DNA from: Halogeometricum sp. S1BR25-6
GTDB lineage: Archaea > Halobacteriota > Halobacteria > Halobacteriales > Haloferacaceae
DNA length: 64,000 bases
NCBI RefSeq assembly: GCF_031624495.1
Contig: NZ_JAMQOP010000002.1
Span: 558,001 to 622,000 of the forward strand
Direction: 5' to 3'
A model generated the notes under the pieces. The model was not told where the DNA came from, made no database searches, and saw only the letters and a list, made by a program, of their open reading frames with translations. Shown here in pieces: positions 16,746 to 25,318 of the stretch. Each line of letters opens with the position of its first letter. Within the stretch, counting starts at the first letter, position 1. The position numbers and the translations under genes were made by a program.

Positions 16746-18170
16746 TCAGTCCATCACGTAACCGAGGTCGGAGAGCTGTTTCTTCATCGCGTCCGACATC
16801 TCCCGCTGCTCGGCGTTTCGCTCGCCGCGGCCGAGTCGCTCGGAGAACGTCTCGAAGAACTCGCGGTGCTCGTCGGCGACGTCCGGGTTGTCGGCCGAGA
16901 CGTCGGTGTCCTCGTCGTCGAGGTTGTACAGTTCGTCGCCGCGGTCCCCGCGGAGCCACTTGTAGTCGTCGCTGCGGACGGCGTGAACCAGCCCCGATTG
17001 GAATCGGTCGAGGTCCGCGTCCGGGTTGTGCTTTCTGACCTGCTCGACGGCCGTCTCGTACGTCTCGTTGCCGCGTTGGCTGAGCGCGTACGTCCGCGTC
17101 TCCTCTCTCGGGTCGATTCCCTGCAGTTCCGACAGCGTCTCGTCGGACGCCCCGGCCTCCTCGAGGAGCATCTGCATCACGTCGATGTGCTGGACGAGAG
17201 CGTCCTCGGGGACGTCCGTGACGGACGGGAGGCCGTGGACGACGGTGGGCACGTTGACCAGCCCATCGTGCAGCGAGAACTGGTGGCCGATCACCCCGTG
17301 CTCGCCCAACAGGTCGCCGTGGTCGCCGGTGACGACGAAGACGGTCGGACCCATGTCGAGCGACTGGATGTGGTCGTAGAGGTCGCCCACCTGGTGGTCC
17401 GCGTAGGCGAGGACGCCGTCGTACATCGCGTCGATGGCCTCCTTCTCCGCGGGCGAGAAGTCACAGCCGTTGGCTATCTCGCGGTAGTAGTTCATGCTCC
17501 GGTCGAACGCGACGTCGGCGGCCTCCTCGGTGGACATCTCGATGTCGTCGGTGAAGGCGTCGCGGTACGGCAGCGGCGGGATGTACGGCAGGTGCGCACC
17601 CTGCGTGTGCACGAACATGAAGAACGGCTCGTCCGACCCGCCGTAGTCGCTGATGCGTCGTTTCGCCAACTCCGTGGCGATGAACTCGGGGCGGTGTCGG
17701 CTGGCGTCGGTCGTAAAGCCCGCGGAGTGCTTCCGGATGCCGAGGAGGTACTTCAGCAGTATCTTCGGCCCGGCGGTCTGCAGGAGGTTGGACTTGTCCA
17801 TCCAGGTGAAATCCTGAAAGCCGCGGTCGAGCCCCGTCGACTCGCTGCAGTAGGCGTTCTGCGAGAGGCCGACCGTCCGGTAGCCCAAGTCGGCGAACCG
17901 CTCCGGAATCGTCGTGATGCCCTCGGGCAGCACGTCGTTCCAGAGGCCGGTGCCGTGGTGGGAGGGGTACGTCCCCGTGAGGATGGAGGAGTCGGACGGG
18001 AGCGACCACATGGCGTGCGAGACGCAGTTGGTGAGCGCCCTGCTGGTAGGGCCGTCCGCGATGCGCCGCATGTTCGGCGTCGTGTCGCGGTGGTACCCCG
18101 CCAGCGAGGTCCGGTCCGCCCGGATGCTGTCCAGGTTCAGCCAGACGATGTTTGGGCGAGTGTTGGTCAT
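16746..18170 (-). CDS. Sulfatase-family hydrolase, long form
   Basis: 474 residues. PNIVWLNLDSIRADRTSLAG is the sulfatase N-terminal metal site, though the second Asp of the usual pair is Ser. MWSLPSDSSILTGTYPSHHG aligns with the nucleophile signature (C/S)-x-P-x-R, with Ser as candidate nucleophile but Asp in place of Arg, so a formylglycine-type sulfatase is doubtful. VFVVTGDHGDLLGEHGVIGH is the distal metal site. The C terminus ends LSDLGYVMD, shared in outline with the two short forms. No signal peptide. A TATA-like AAAATAAAG about 34 nt upstream fits near-leaderless transcription. Confidence 0.85.
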   Translation of the reverse strand: MTNTRPNIVWLNLDSIRADRTSLAGYHRDTTPNMRRIADGPTSRALTNCVSHAMWSLPSDSSILTGTYPSHHGTGLWNDVLPEGITTIPERFADLGYRTVGLSQNAYCSESTGLDRGFQDFTWMDKSNLLQTAGPKILLKYLLGIRKHSAGFTTDASRHRPEFIATELAKRRISDYGGSDEPFFMFVHTQGAHLPYIPPLPYRDAFTDDIEMSTEEAADVAFDRSMNYYREIANGCDFSPAEKEAIDAMYDGVLAYADHQVGDLYDHIQSLDMGPTVFVVTGDHGDLLGEHGVIGHQFSLHDGLVNVPTVVHGLPSVTDVPEDALVQHIDVMQMLLEEAGASDETLSELQGIDPREETRTYALSQRGNETYETAVEQVRKHNPDADLDRFQSGLVHAVRSDDYKWLRGDRGDELYNLDDEDTDVSADNPDVADEHREFFETFSERLGRGERNAEQREMSDAMKKQLSDLGYVMD

Positions 18171-18359
18171 TGATCTACCGTATCGATGCGTTCGGTGGCT
18201 TTATTTTTGCAGTGCATAAGCGAACTCGTGAAGCGAAGCCGTCTCCTAACTCCGCGCAGAGGGCGTTTCCGAACGGTTTCGACCGGGTCGGAGATGGCGC
18301 GGCGGTGGAAGGCTGACGGGCGGCCTCTGTCTCTCGGTGCGGCGCGTCCGGCGGTCGGC

Positions 18360-20120
18360 TCACAGGTACGTGTCGAACCAGTACTCCAGCGACGTGATGT
18401 GGGCGATGACCGGCGAGAGGTTCTCCCCCCGCTGGTGGCGCGTCCAGAGGTCGGAGAGGTCGTCGGCGAACACGTCGCGTTCGGCCGCCTGCCGCAGGTG
18501 CGTCTCGGCCCAGTCGGCCAGGTCGGTGTCCATCCGGAGCCAGATGTCCGAGAGCTGTCCGTTTCCGTACGTCTGCTCCGACCGGAGTCGTCCGAGGCCC
18601 ACGTTAGCGACGAAGCCGAGGACGTGCGCCGGGTAGGGGTACTTCGGCGGCAGCTTCGTGCGCTCGTAGGTGATGTCGGCGAGTTCCGGCGCGACGCGCT
18701 TGGTCATCCCGAGTTTCGCCCGCGAGGTACCCATCGGAATCTTCGTCGTGAACGGGAACGTTCCCTTGCGGTACTTCGTCGGGATGCGCGCGCACCACTC
18801 CAGGAAGTCGCCGTCGGTGTAGACGACCCTGTCGCCGCCGACGTCGCGGATGATGGCGTTCGAGGCCATCGCACAGCGGTTGTAGTAGTTCTTGAAGTGG
18901 ATGTCCAACACCTTGTGGTGGAACGCGTTCTCGTCGCTCTCCTCGGCCTCGTGCCGGAACGTCTTGACGGGGTCGACGCTGACGGCGAGGCAGTCCTCGA
19001 CGAGGCCGATGTCGAGAGCGGCCTCGCTGGCAATCTGCGACTCGACCGCCGAGTTGTACTGGGTGAAGTGCGACTGGAGGAGGTGGTCGCCCAACAGCGA
19101 CCCCTCGACGCCCTCCATGAACACGCTGGAGTCTTCGATGTCGTAAGAGCCCGAGAGGTTCTTCGTGATGTGCCAGGCGACCATCCCGCCGCAGACGTCG
19201 ACGAGTCGCTCGATGCGCTCGGGCGACGGCAGCAGGTCCAACTCGGTGAGTTCCATGTCGAGGCGGTCGGCCACCTCGCGGGCGATTTCGATGTTGTCGC
19301 CCGTCGGCGGGTTCGCGTCGTACGTGTACGCCGACAGCGTCTCGAACTCGTGGTCCCCCGAGGCCGCCGACTTACACAGCGCGGAACTCGTGTTTCGGCT
19401 GTCCAGTCCGCCGGAGAGCCAGATGCTCGCCTCCGAGGGGAGCGTCGAGGCGGTCCGGTCGACGGCCGTCCTGAAGCGCGAGGCGAGTTCGTCGAGGTAC
19501 GCGCTTCCGGGTTCGGCCTCGTCGTACCGCGGCTTCCAGTAGCGCTCGCCGCGCCACTCGCCGTCCTCGAACTCGTACACCGTCGCGGGCCGGGCCGTCG
19601 ACACCTCGGAGACGAGCGTCCGCGTGCCCCAGAGCAGGCCCATCAACAGGAAGTCGGAGACGGCCTGTTCGTCTATCGTGGGGTCGTCGACGAACGGAAG
19701 GCACGCCGCGACCGACGTCGAGAACGCCGGTCGACCGTCTGCGAGGAAGCACGAACGCGCCCCCAGTTTGTCCGTGACGACGAGGAGGCGGTCCGCGTCG
19801 TCGTCGACGCCCACGAGGAGGAACGTGCCGTCGGTCCGTTCCGCGGCGGCCACGGGGTCTTCGAAGAAGTCGTCGACGAGTTCCTCGTCGTCCGTCTCGC
19901 GCCACTCGCGCGCGGTGACCGCGCCGTAGACGAACAGCGTCCGGTCGCCGTCGACGAGCGTTCGGACGCCCTTCGCGTCCGAGACGGGGAGGCGGGCGTA
20001 GATGGAGGTGGTCTCCCGCTCGGTCCGCGTTTCGGTTTCGTCGGCGACGCCGTGGACGGGGGTTTCGTCGGCCGCGTCCTCACAGTCCGCGAGCGAGGGG
20101 CTTCCAACCAATCCTGACAT
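18360..20120 (-). CDS. Asparagine-synthase-like amidotransferase/ligase lacking the glutaminase cysteine
   Basis: 586 residues. The C-terminal ATP-pyrophosphatase domain is clear from SIWLSGGLDSRNTSSAL (PP-loop SGGLDS, about 233-240) and VYTDGDFLEWCARIPTKYR. The N-terminal glutaminase-like domain starts MSGLVGSP, so the invariant Cys2 of class II amidotransferases is Ser here; glutamine hydrolysis is therefore unlikely and the protein may use ammonia or another amine, or form a different bond. Such proteins often occur in polysaccharide clusters. I start at 20120 because TATTTGAATA (20141-20150, minus) sits 26 nt upstream, giving a leaderless ATG. Confidence 0.83.
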   Translation of the reverse strand: MSGLVGSPSLADCEDAADETPVHGVADETETRTERETTSIYARLPVSDAKGVRTLVDGDRTLFVYGAVTAREWRETDDEELVDDFFEDPVAAAERTDGTFLLVGVDDDADRLLVVTDKLGARSCFLADGRPAFSTSVAACLPFVDDPTIDEQAVSDFLLMGLLWGTRTLVSEVSTARPATVYEFEDGEWRGERYWKPRYDEAEPGSAYLDELASRFRTAVDRTASTLPSEASIWLSGGLDSRNTSSALCKSAASGDHEFETLSAYTYDANPPTGDNIEIAREVADRLDMELTELDLLPSPERIERLVDVCGGMVAWHITKNLSGSYDIEDSSVFMEGVEGSLLGDHLLQSHFTQYNSAVESQIASEAALDIGLVEDCLAVSVDPVKTFRHEAEESDENAFHHKVLDIHFKNYYNRCAMASNAIIRDVGGDRVVYTDGDFLEWCARIPTKYRKGTFPFTTKIPMGTSRAKLGMTKRVAPELADITYERTKLPPKYPYPAHVLGFVANVGLGRLRSEQTYGNGQLSDIWLRMDTDLADWAETHLRQAAERDVFADDLSDLWTRHQRGENLSPVIAHITSLEYWFDTYL

Positions 20121-20140
20121 GTAGCGTACTTCAGTTATGT

Positions 20141-20150
20141 TATTCAAATA
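20141..20150 (-). promoter_or_regulatory. TATA-like box of asparagine-synthase-like gene
   Basis: TATTTGAATA on the minus strand, 26 nt before the ATG at 20120. Confidence 0.5.
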
Positions 20151-20323
20151 GTTACTCACCCGCTATCCGCCTGTCGCGCTCGAAGCGGGGGGAGAGAGGA
20201 CCCGTCACCGGGTCGGTTGCGGCGTCTCGCACGTCGGCCGCCACCAGTGCGCGCTCGGACGTGTCGTCGATTCGAGAGAATGGCCGCCCGCGGCGTCTCG
20301 TCCCGGCGTTCGTTCAGTAGGTG

Positions 20324-20333
20324 TGATATAACT
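20324..20333 (+). promoter_or_regulatory. TATA-like box of the GT4/GT operon
   Basis: ATATAACTTA about 30 nt before the ATG at 20362. Confidence 0.45.
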
Positions 20334-20361
20334 TAGGCCGGATTCTACCCACGATACCGTA

Positions 20362-21546
20362 ATGACTCACAGCGTTCTGGCGAGCGCAGTCAACCATCCG
20401 GACGCCATCAATCCGTACATCGGACTGTTCAACCAGCGGATCGTCCAGTCGCTCATGCGGCGCGGGATGGACGTCGACGTCGTCTCACCGCGGCCGTTCG
20501 CGCCGCCCGTCGGTCCCCACTCGGAGTACTCGATGCTCCCCACCGTCGAGGAGTGGGACGGCTACGGCGTCCACCACCCGCGTTTCTTCTACCTGCTGCC
20601 GAAACGCCTGTTCTACGGGCGGGCCGGCGACTCCTTCGCCAAGCGCGTCCCGCGGTACGTCGAGAAGACGTTCGACGTCCCCGACGTCGTCCACGCCTGC
20701 CACATCTACCTCGACGGCTACGGCATGGTCGACTACTGCGAGCGACACGACGTCCCCCTGTTCGTCGTCTCGCACGGCCACTTCATGAACGAGTACGACG
20801 AGTTGGCCGACGACGTCCGCGAGAAGGTCGACGAGACGCTCGACGCCGCGGAGAAGGTGCTCTGCGTCAGCGACGCCCTCGCGGAGAAGGCCGCGCGGCG
20901 CGTCCCCCGTTCGAAAGTCGAAGTGGTCCCCATCGGGGCGACTCCCTCCCGGTACCCCGTCGAGCGGAAGGCGGAACTCCGCGAGGAACTCGGCATCGAC
21001 CCGGACGCGACGGTGGCGCTGTTCGTCGGGGAGTTCTCCGAGCGGAAGGGCATCCCCGAACTGGCCGACGTCCTCCCGGACCTCGACCTCCCGAACACCG
21101 AGTTCGTCTTCGTCGGGCACGGCGGCGACGAGGAGTGGACGCTCCGGCGCGCCCTCACGTCGAGTCGGTTCTCGGGCCGTCACGTGTACACCGGAATCAC
21201 CTCGCTGGCGCTGCGCCGGTGGCTGGCCGTCGCGGACGTGCTCGTCCTCCCCAGTCACGCCGAGGGGCGACCGACCGTCATCTACGAGGCGATGGCATCG
21301 GAGACGGCCGTGCTCTCGACGACCGTCGGGGGCATCCCCGAACAGGTCGAAGACGGCGAGACGGGCGTGTTGATCCCGCCGGGCGACACCGACGCGCTCC
21401 GCGAGGCGCTGACCGAATTGGCCGGCGACCGGGAGCGACTGTTGGAGATGGGACGGAAGGGACGCGAGCGCCTCCTCGAACAGGGGTGGACGTGGGACGA
21501 CCACGCCGAGCGAGTGTACCGACTCCACCGCGAGGCGCTGGAATGA
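20362..21546 (+). CDS. Glycosyltransferase family 4 (GT-B)
   Basis: 394 residues. The N-terminal half opens SVLASAVNHPDAINPYIGLF and includes DVVHACHIYLDGYG; the C-terminal nucleotide-sugar domain has ATVALFVGEFSERKGIPELA, EFVFVGHGGDEEW, LRRWLAVADVLVLPSHAEGR and EGRPTVIYEAMASETAVLST, the E-x7-E signature of retaining GT4 enzymes. Cytosolic or peripheral at the inner membrane face. It is the first gene of a two-gene operon: its TGA overlaps the ATG of the next glycosyltransferase (ATGA at 21543-21546). Confidence 0.9.
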   Translation: MTHSVLASAVNHPDAINPYIGLFNQRIVQSLMRRGMDVDVVSPRPFAPPVGPHSEYSMLPTVEEWDGYGVHHPRFFYLLPKRLFYGRAGDSFAKRVPRYVEKTFDVPDVVHACHIYLDGYGMVDYCERHDVPLFVVSHGHFMNEYDELADDVREKVDETLDAAEKVLCVSDALAEKAARRVPRSKVEVVPIGATPSRYPVERKAELREELGIDPDATVALFVGEFSERKGIPELADVLPDLDLPNTEFVFVGHGGDEEWTLRRALTSSRFSGRHVYTGITSLALRRWLAVADVLVLPSHAEGRPTVIYEAMASETAVLSTTVGGIPEQVEDGETGVLIPPGDTDALREALTELAGDRERLLEMGRKGRERLLEQGWTWDDHAERVYRLHREALE

Positions 21547-22646
21547 CCGACGCGCTCCGCATCGCGGCGGTGACCGCGCACCGCTCCCACGAGGTGGCCG
21601 AACCGCTGGCGTTAGCCGACGGGACGGTCGAACTCGTCGACATCGACGCCTCCGACGGCTTCCTCGAACGGAACCTGAACACGGTCACCCAACTGCTCGA
21701 ACTGACCAGCGATCCGAAACCGGACGCCGTGCTGTCGGACTGTCTCGGACTGCTCGGCTTCCTCATCGCCGCCATCTGCGTCCTCCGGGGCGTCCCGTTC
21801 GTCTTCCGCTTCAAAGGTAACCACTGGCAGGGGTTAGAGGAGATATACCGAACGGGACGGGACGACGGTCTCGCGACGAAGCTTCGGTACTACCTCACCT
21901 ACGCCCTCGACGAGGCTATCTACCGGTCGGCTCGCGGCTACGTCGTCGTTTCCGCGGAGTTGAAAGACGTCGTCGTCGAGCGAACCGGCTGTCGGCCGGA
22001 GCAGGTGCACGTCGTCCACGTCCCCCTCGTCCCCGACCGGGAAGACGGGTCGGCGCGGGCGGCCAGAGAGCGGTTCGGAATCGAGGAGGAGACGGTGCTC
22101 CTAACGGTGACGAACCTCAAGTATCCCAGCAAGTACGACGGCGTCCGCACCATCGTCGAGGGGATGGAGTCGGTGCTCGCCGACCACGACGACGTTGCCT
22201 ACGTCGTCGCCGGCGGGGGGTCCTACCTCGAAGACGTGCGCGCGGCGGTCGACGCCGTCGCCGACCCGGCCGTCCGCGACCGCATCTACGTGCTCGGCTT
22301 CGTGGAGGGCGTCGCGGACCTCTACGCCCTCGCGGACGCCTTCGTCTACGTCTCGCACATCGACGGCTATCCGCGGTCGGTGCTCGAAGCCCAGCAGTCC
22401 GCGCTTCCGGCGATGGTCAACGCCGCTCACGGGATGGTCGAACAGGTCGAGGACGGCGAGACCGGGGTCGTCTTGGAGGAGGCGACGTCCGAACAGGTGG
22501 CGGCGCAGGTGACGCGACTGCTGGACGACGGCGACCGCACGCGCCTCGGCGAGAACGCCCGGACGCGGGTCCGGGCCGAGAACGACCCGGAGACCATCGG
22601 TCACCAACTCGTTGCGGCCATCGACGCCATCGTCTCCGGTCGGTAG
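21543..22646 (+). CDS. Glycosyltransferase family 4-like (GT-B)
   Basis: 367 residues translated from the ATG overlapping the previous stop. The acceptor half has a hydrophobic LLGFLIAAICVLRGVPFVF stretch that may touch the membrane; the donor half shows TVLLTVTNLKYPSKYDGVRT, VAYVVAGGGSYLEDV, RIYVLGFVEGVADLYALADA and DGYPRSVLEAQQSALPAMVN, a slightly divergent E-x7-E motif. Together with the preceding gene it would add successive sugars to a common acceptor. Donor sugar unknown. Confidence 0.88.
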   Translation: MTDALRIAAVTAHRSHEVAEPLALADGTVELVDIDASDGFLERNLNTVTQLLELTSDPKPDAVLSDCLGLLGFLIAAICVLRGVPFVFRFKGNHWQGLEEIYRTGRDDGLATKLRYYLTYALDEAIYRSARGYVVVSAELKDVVVERTGCRPEQVHVVHVPLVPDREDGSARAARERFGIEEETVLLTVTNLKYPSKYDGVRTIVEGMESVLADHDDVAYVVAGGGSYLEDVRAAVDAVADPAVRDRIYVLGFVEGVADLYALADAFVYVSHIDGYPRSVLEAQQSALPAMVNAAHGMVEQVEDGETGVVLEEATSEQVAAQVTRLLDDGDRTRLGENARTRVRAENDPETIGHQLVAAIDAIVSGR

Positions 22647-23403
22647 GCTCGGACCGGCGGACGCGGCGGCTTCTGACTCGAAACCGAAACTCTTCTTTCG
22701 GCAGTCTGGCGGTTCGACGGCTGAGCGGACGCGGCGCAGACCGTCTACACCGCGCTCTCCCATCCCCTCGCGTCTCCGCGGCGAAACGGGTCACTCGCAT
22801 TACTTCCAGCGGCCCGCAGAGCGGAAGCCCGCAGGGGACGCATCGGTCGGTATCGACACGTCGTACCGGCCGTCAATATAGTCCGAGTGTTCCGACGGTA
22901 ATCGAGTTCGCGCGCCGCCGTCACGCCGTTGTCGTACCGTCATTCGACACTCAGTGGAACGAACAACACCGAGGCACGGCGCCGCCGTCGCGCAGCGACG
23001 TGTCTCCCGCAGCATCCGAACGCGGATGCCGTCCCGCGGTATGGCTCCCTCCTGTGAAGGGGCTGTTCGTCCGCTCGTGGGAGGACGTCGCCGGCCCGCG
23101 TCGGTGCGGCGGTGCTTCGGACCTCGGTCGCATCGCTCGGAAGTCGGGGGGAATGCGAGCGGCGAGAGAAGCGAGCGACGGCCCCGTGCCCCGGGTCGCG
23201 GGCCGCCGGCCGACTGCGTGCACTCCCGAGAGTACGTTCCGCGGTCACGGCGCGACCGCCGCCGCTATCGTCTCGGCGTCGCGTCGCACTGCGGTCCACT
23301 AAGGAAACGCGTCGGTCCTCGGAGGCGGAGTGCGATGACAGAAGAACGCCGAGCGTCGAAGAACAGGGTCGGGGAGCGACCGGCGAGGGTCGCCGCCGTC
23401 GGC
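22647..23403. other. 757-bp intergenic region without a convincing gene
   Basis: The two flanking genes converge. I see a hairpin GCATCCG-AACG-CGGATGC (23012-23029) and a minus-strand run at about 22800-22905 reading YIDGRYDVSIPTDASPAG before a stop, which has haloarchaeal-looking codons and could be the remnant of a gene end. Nothing else is supported; composition is GC-rich throughout. Confidence 0.4.
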
Positions 23404-25236
23404 CTACGCGGTCACCGTGCTGTTGACGAGGTAGGTGTCGTAGCCGCCGTTGGCGTAGACGTGTGACACCGACCCGTCGCGTTCGAGGCGCGCGTAGTCG
23501 GTGTCGTTGAACTGCCAGAACTGGCGGTAGTCGGGGTACATCTCCTCGTAGAAGATGCGCCCGCTCCGCGTGACGACCATGTACCGGTCCTCCTCGTAGC
23601 TGGCTCCGAGCGTGTCGTGCTCGGTGTAATTGAAGTGTGGTGGCGGTCCGACGGTGGTGCTGGCCGGGATGACTTCGTCTTCGGTGTAGCCCGCCGTTCC
23701 GTACAGCGCGTCGCGGAACCGGCGGAGGTTGATGCCGTACTGTATCGTCGGGTTATCGGGCTCTCTGAACTCCAGCGTCCAGTCGGCGCCGTCGAGTTCG
23801 GCGCTCGTCACCTGGTGGTTCCGCTCGATGGCGTACGGCGAGTAGTAGAGTCCGAACGTGCTGATGACGACGAGACACGCCAGCACGACGTAGCAGCCGA
23901 CTTGGACGACGCGCTTGCCGCCGGTACCCACCGAACGGTAGAGCGCGTAGAACAGCGACCCGACGAGCAGCGCGGCGAAGATTCGGGCGAGCATGAGGGG
24001 TCGACCGAACCCGACCACGAGGTCCATGATCAAGAACGGGACCGCGAGGCCGGCGAACAGCACGAATCCGCCGAGGAACGTCGTCCGGAAGATGTCGAGG
24101 TCGCGGCGGCGCTCCGGCGAGGAGAGGGTCCAGAGCGCGTAGAGTCCCGCGAGCGAGAGCAGGATGGCCGACATCCCGTACTTGACGACCCCGATTTGGA
24201 CGAGGTCGATCAGCGCGGGACTGGCCTCCGAGACGGTGGAACTGTAGGAGTCGAGCGTGGACGTCCCGCTCTCGGTGGCGACGAACGTCTGGATGACCGT
24301 CTGTATCTTTCCGGTCACCTGCGTGAAGTCGAGGTACCACGCGGCGAACATCCCGAGCGCGAGGTGGGCGATGGGCGTCGCGCCGACCGCGCTGCGCCAC
24401 TCGACGGACCGACCGGAGTCGCGGGTCAGGAGCCCCTGGTCGTGGACGAACTTCGCCGCGGTGTAGACGCCGAAGACGAACAGGAGAAACAGCGTCGTCA
24501 GCGGGTGGTAGACGACCATCGCCGCTGCGGTGACGACGAGTGCGACCCGCACCGCCGTCGACCGGGTCTGCTGCTCTTTGAAGAACAGATAGAGGACGAA
24601 CGGGACGAGCAGGACGCTCTGCGGGAACGGCGAGGGGTTCACATGCGCCGTCCCGCCGATGAGTAGGGTCACGAACGGCAGCGACAGGAATGCGCGCGTC
24701 CTGTCGTACACCGTCGACACCAGGGCGAACGACGCCACGAGCGAGAACAGCGAGATGACGACGGCGACCGAGTTGATGAGGTGGATCGGTTCGACGCCGC
24801 TCGCGTACGAGAAGCTCAACACGAGGAAGTGCAGGTTCGGGTAGATGTCCTGCTGACCGGCGACGCCGGTGGCTTGGATGGTGACGATCTGACCCACGTG
24901 GGTCAGCACGTCGCCGCGCCCGAACACCGGGTAGCCGCGGAAGTACGGGAGCAGCAGCAGCAGCGCTTCGACGACCAGAATCAACAGCAGGCCGAGTCGC
25001 CACGCCCCGCTGTCGGACTCCCCCCCGAAGACGCGTTCGAGGACGGCATAGTGGCCGATGAGAAGCGCGAGCACCGCCAGCGCCCAGAAGTACCACGGGT
25101 ACGCCTCGTAGATGGACATCTCGTAGGCGCTCGCCGACGGCGTCGAGAACAGGATGTACGTCAGCGCGACGACGAGTGCGAACCCGGCCGTCACGACCCA
25201 TCCGGTGTCCGGTCCGCGGACCGACGACGCGCTCAT
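23404..25236 (-). CDS. Polytopic membrane protein, GT-C-like glycosyltransferase candidate
   Basis: 610 residues with about 12 hydrophobic segments between residues 15 and 450, then an extracytoplasmic C-terminal domain of about 150 residues. The first large loop (YPVFGRGDVLTHVGQIVTIQ, then DIYPNLHFLV) has the acidic and His residues expected of the first loop in GT-C transferases that use lipid-linked sugars. I do not recognise the exact family. Its start overlaps a 24-codon ORF, which itself begins 12 nt after the DUF1616 gene, so it is the second main gene of an operon. Likely role: transfer or polymerisation of sugars on the outer face (inference). Confidence 0.68.
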   Translation of the reverse strand: MSASSVRGPDTGWVVTAGFALVVALTYILFSTPSASAYEMSIYEAYPWYFWALAVLALLIGHYAVLERVFGGESDSGAWRLGLLLILVVEALLLLLPYFRGYPVFGRGDVLTHVGQIVTIQATGVAGQQDIYPNLHFLVLSFSYASGVEPIHLINSVAVVISLFSLVASFALVSTVYDRTRAFLSLPFVTLLIGGTAHVNPSPFPQSVLLVPFVLYLFFKEQQTRSTAVRVALVVTAAAMVVYHPLTTLFLLFVFGVYTAAKFVHDQGLLTRDSGRSVEWRSAVGATPIAHLALGMFAAWYLDFTQVTGKIQTVIQTFVATESGTSTLDSYSSTVSEASPALIDLVQIGVVKYGMSAILLSLAGLYALWTLSSPERRRDLDIFRTTFLGGFVLFAGLAVPFLIMDLVVGFGRPLMLARIFAALLVGSLFYALYRSVGTGGKRVVQVGCYVVLACLVVISTFGLYYSPYAIERNHQVTSAELDGADWTLEFREPDNPTIQYGINLRRFRDALYGTAGYTEDEVIPASTTVGPPPHFNYTEHDTLGASYEEDRYMVVTRSGRIFYEEMYPDYRQFWQFNDTDYARLERDGSVSHVYANGGYDTYLVNSTVTA

Positions 25237-25307
25237 CGCTCGGCCCCCCTGGTGGTCGGGCGGTCGGTCGGAAGGCGGTTCAGTCGGTCGAGTGCGTTGT
25301 CGTTCAT
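25233..25307 (-). CDS. Tiny ORF (24 codons) bridging two membrane-protein genes
   Basis: Minus-strand ATG at 25307 (MNDNALDRLNRLPTDRPTTR...) lies 11 nt after the DUF1616 stop and ends in a TGA that overlaps the next gene's ATG (ATGA). It fills the whole gap and could carry ribosomes across it. Whether the peptide is functional is unknown. Confidence 0.35.
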   Translation of the reverse strand: MNDNALDRLNRLPTDRPTTRGAER

Positions 25308-25318
25308 TGTTCGAGAGT

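Noticed and set aside
23012-23029. Hairpin GCATCCG-AACG-CGGATGC as a terminator
   Set aside because: No T-run follows on either strand and it lies about 370 bp beyond the end of the nearest gene; more likely chance.
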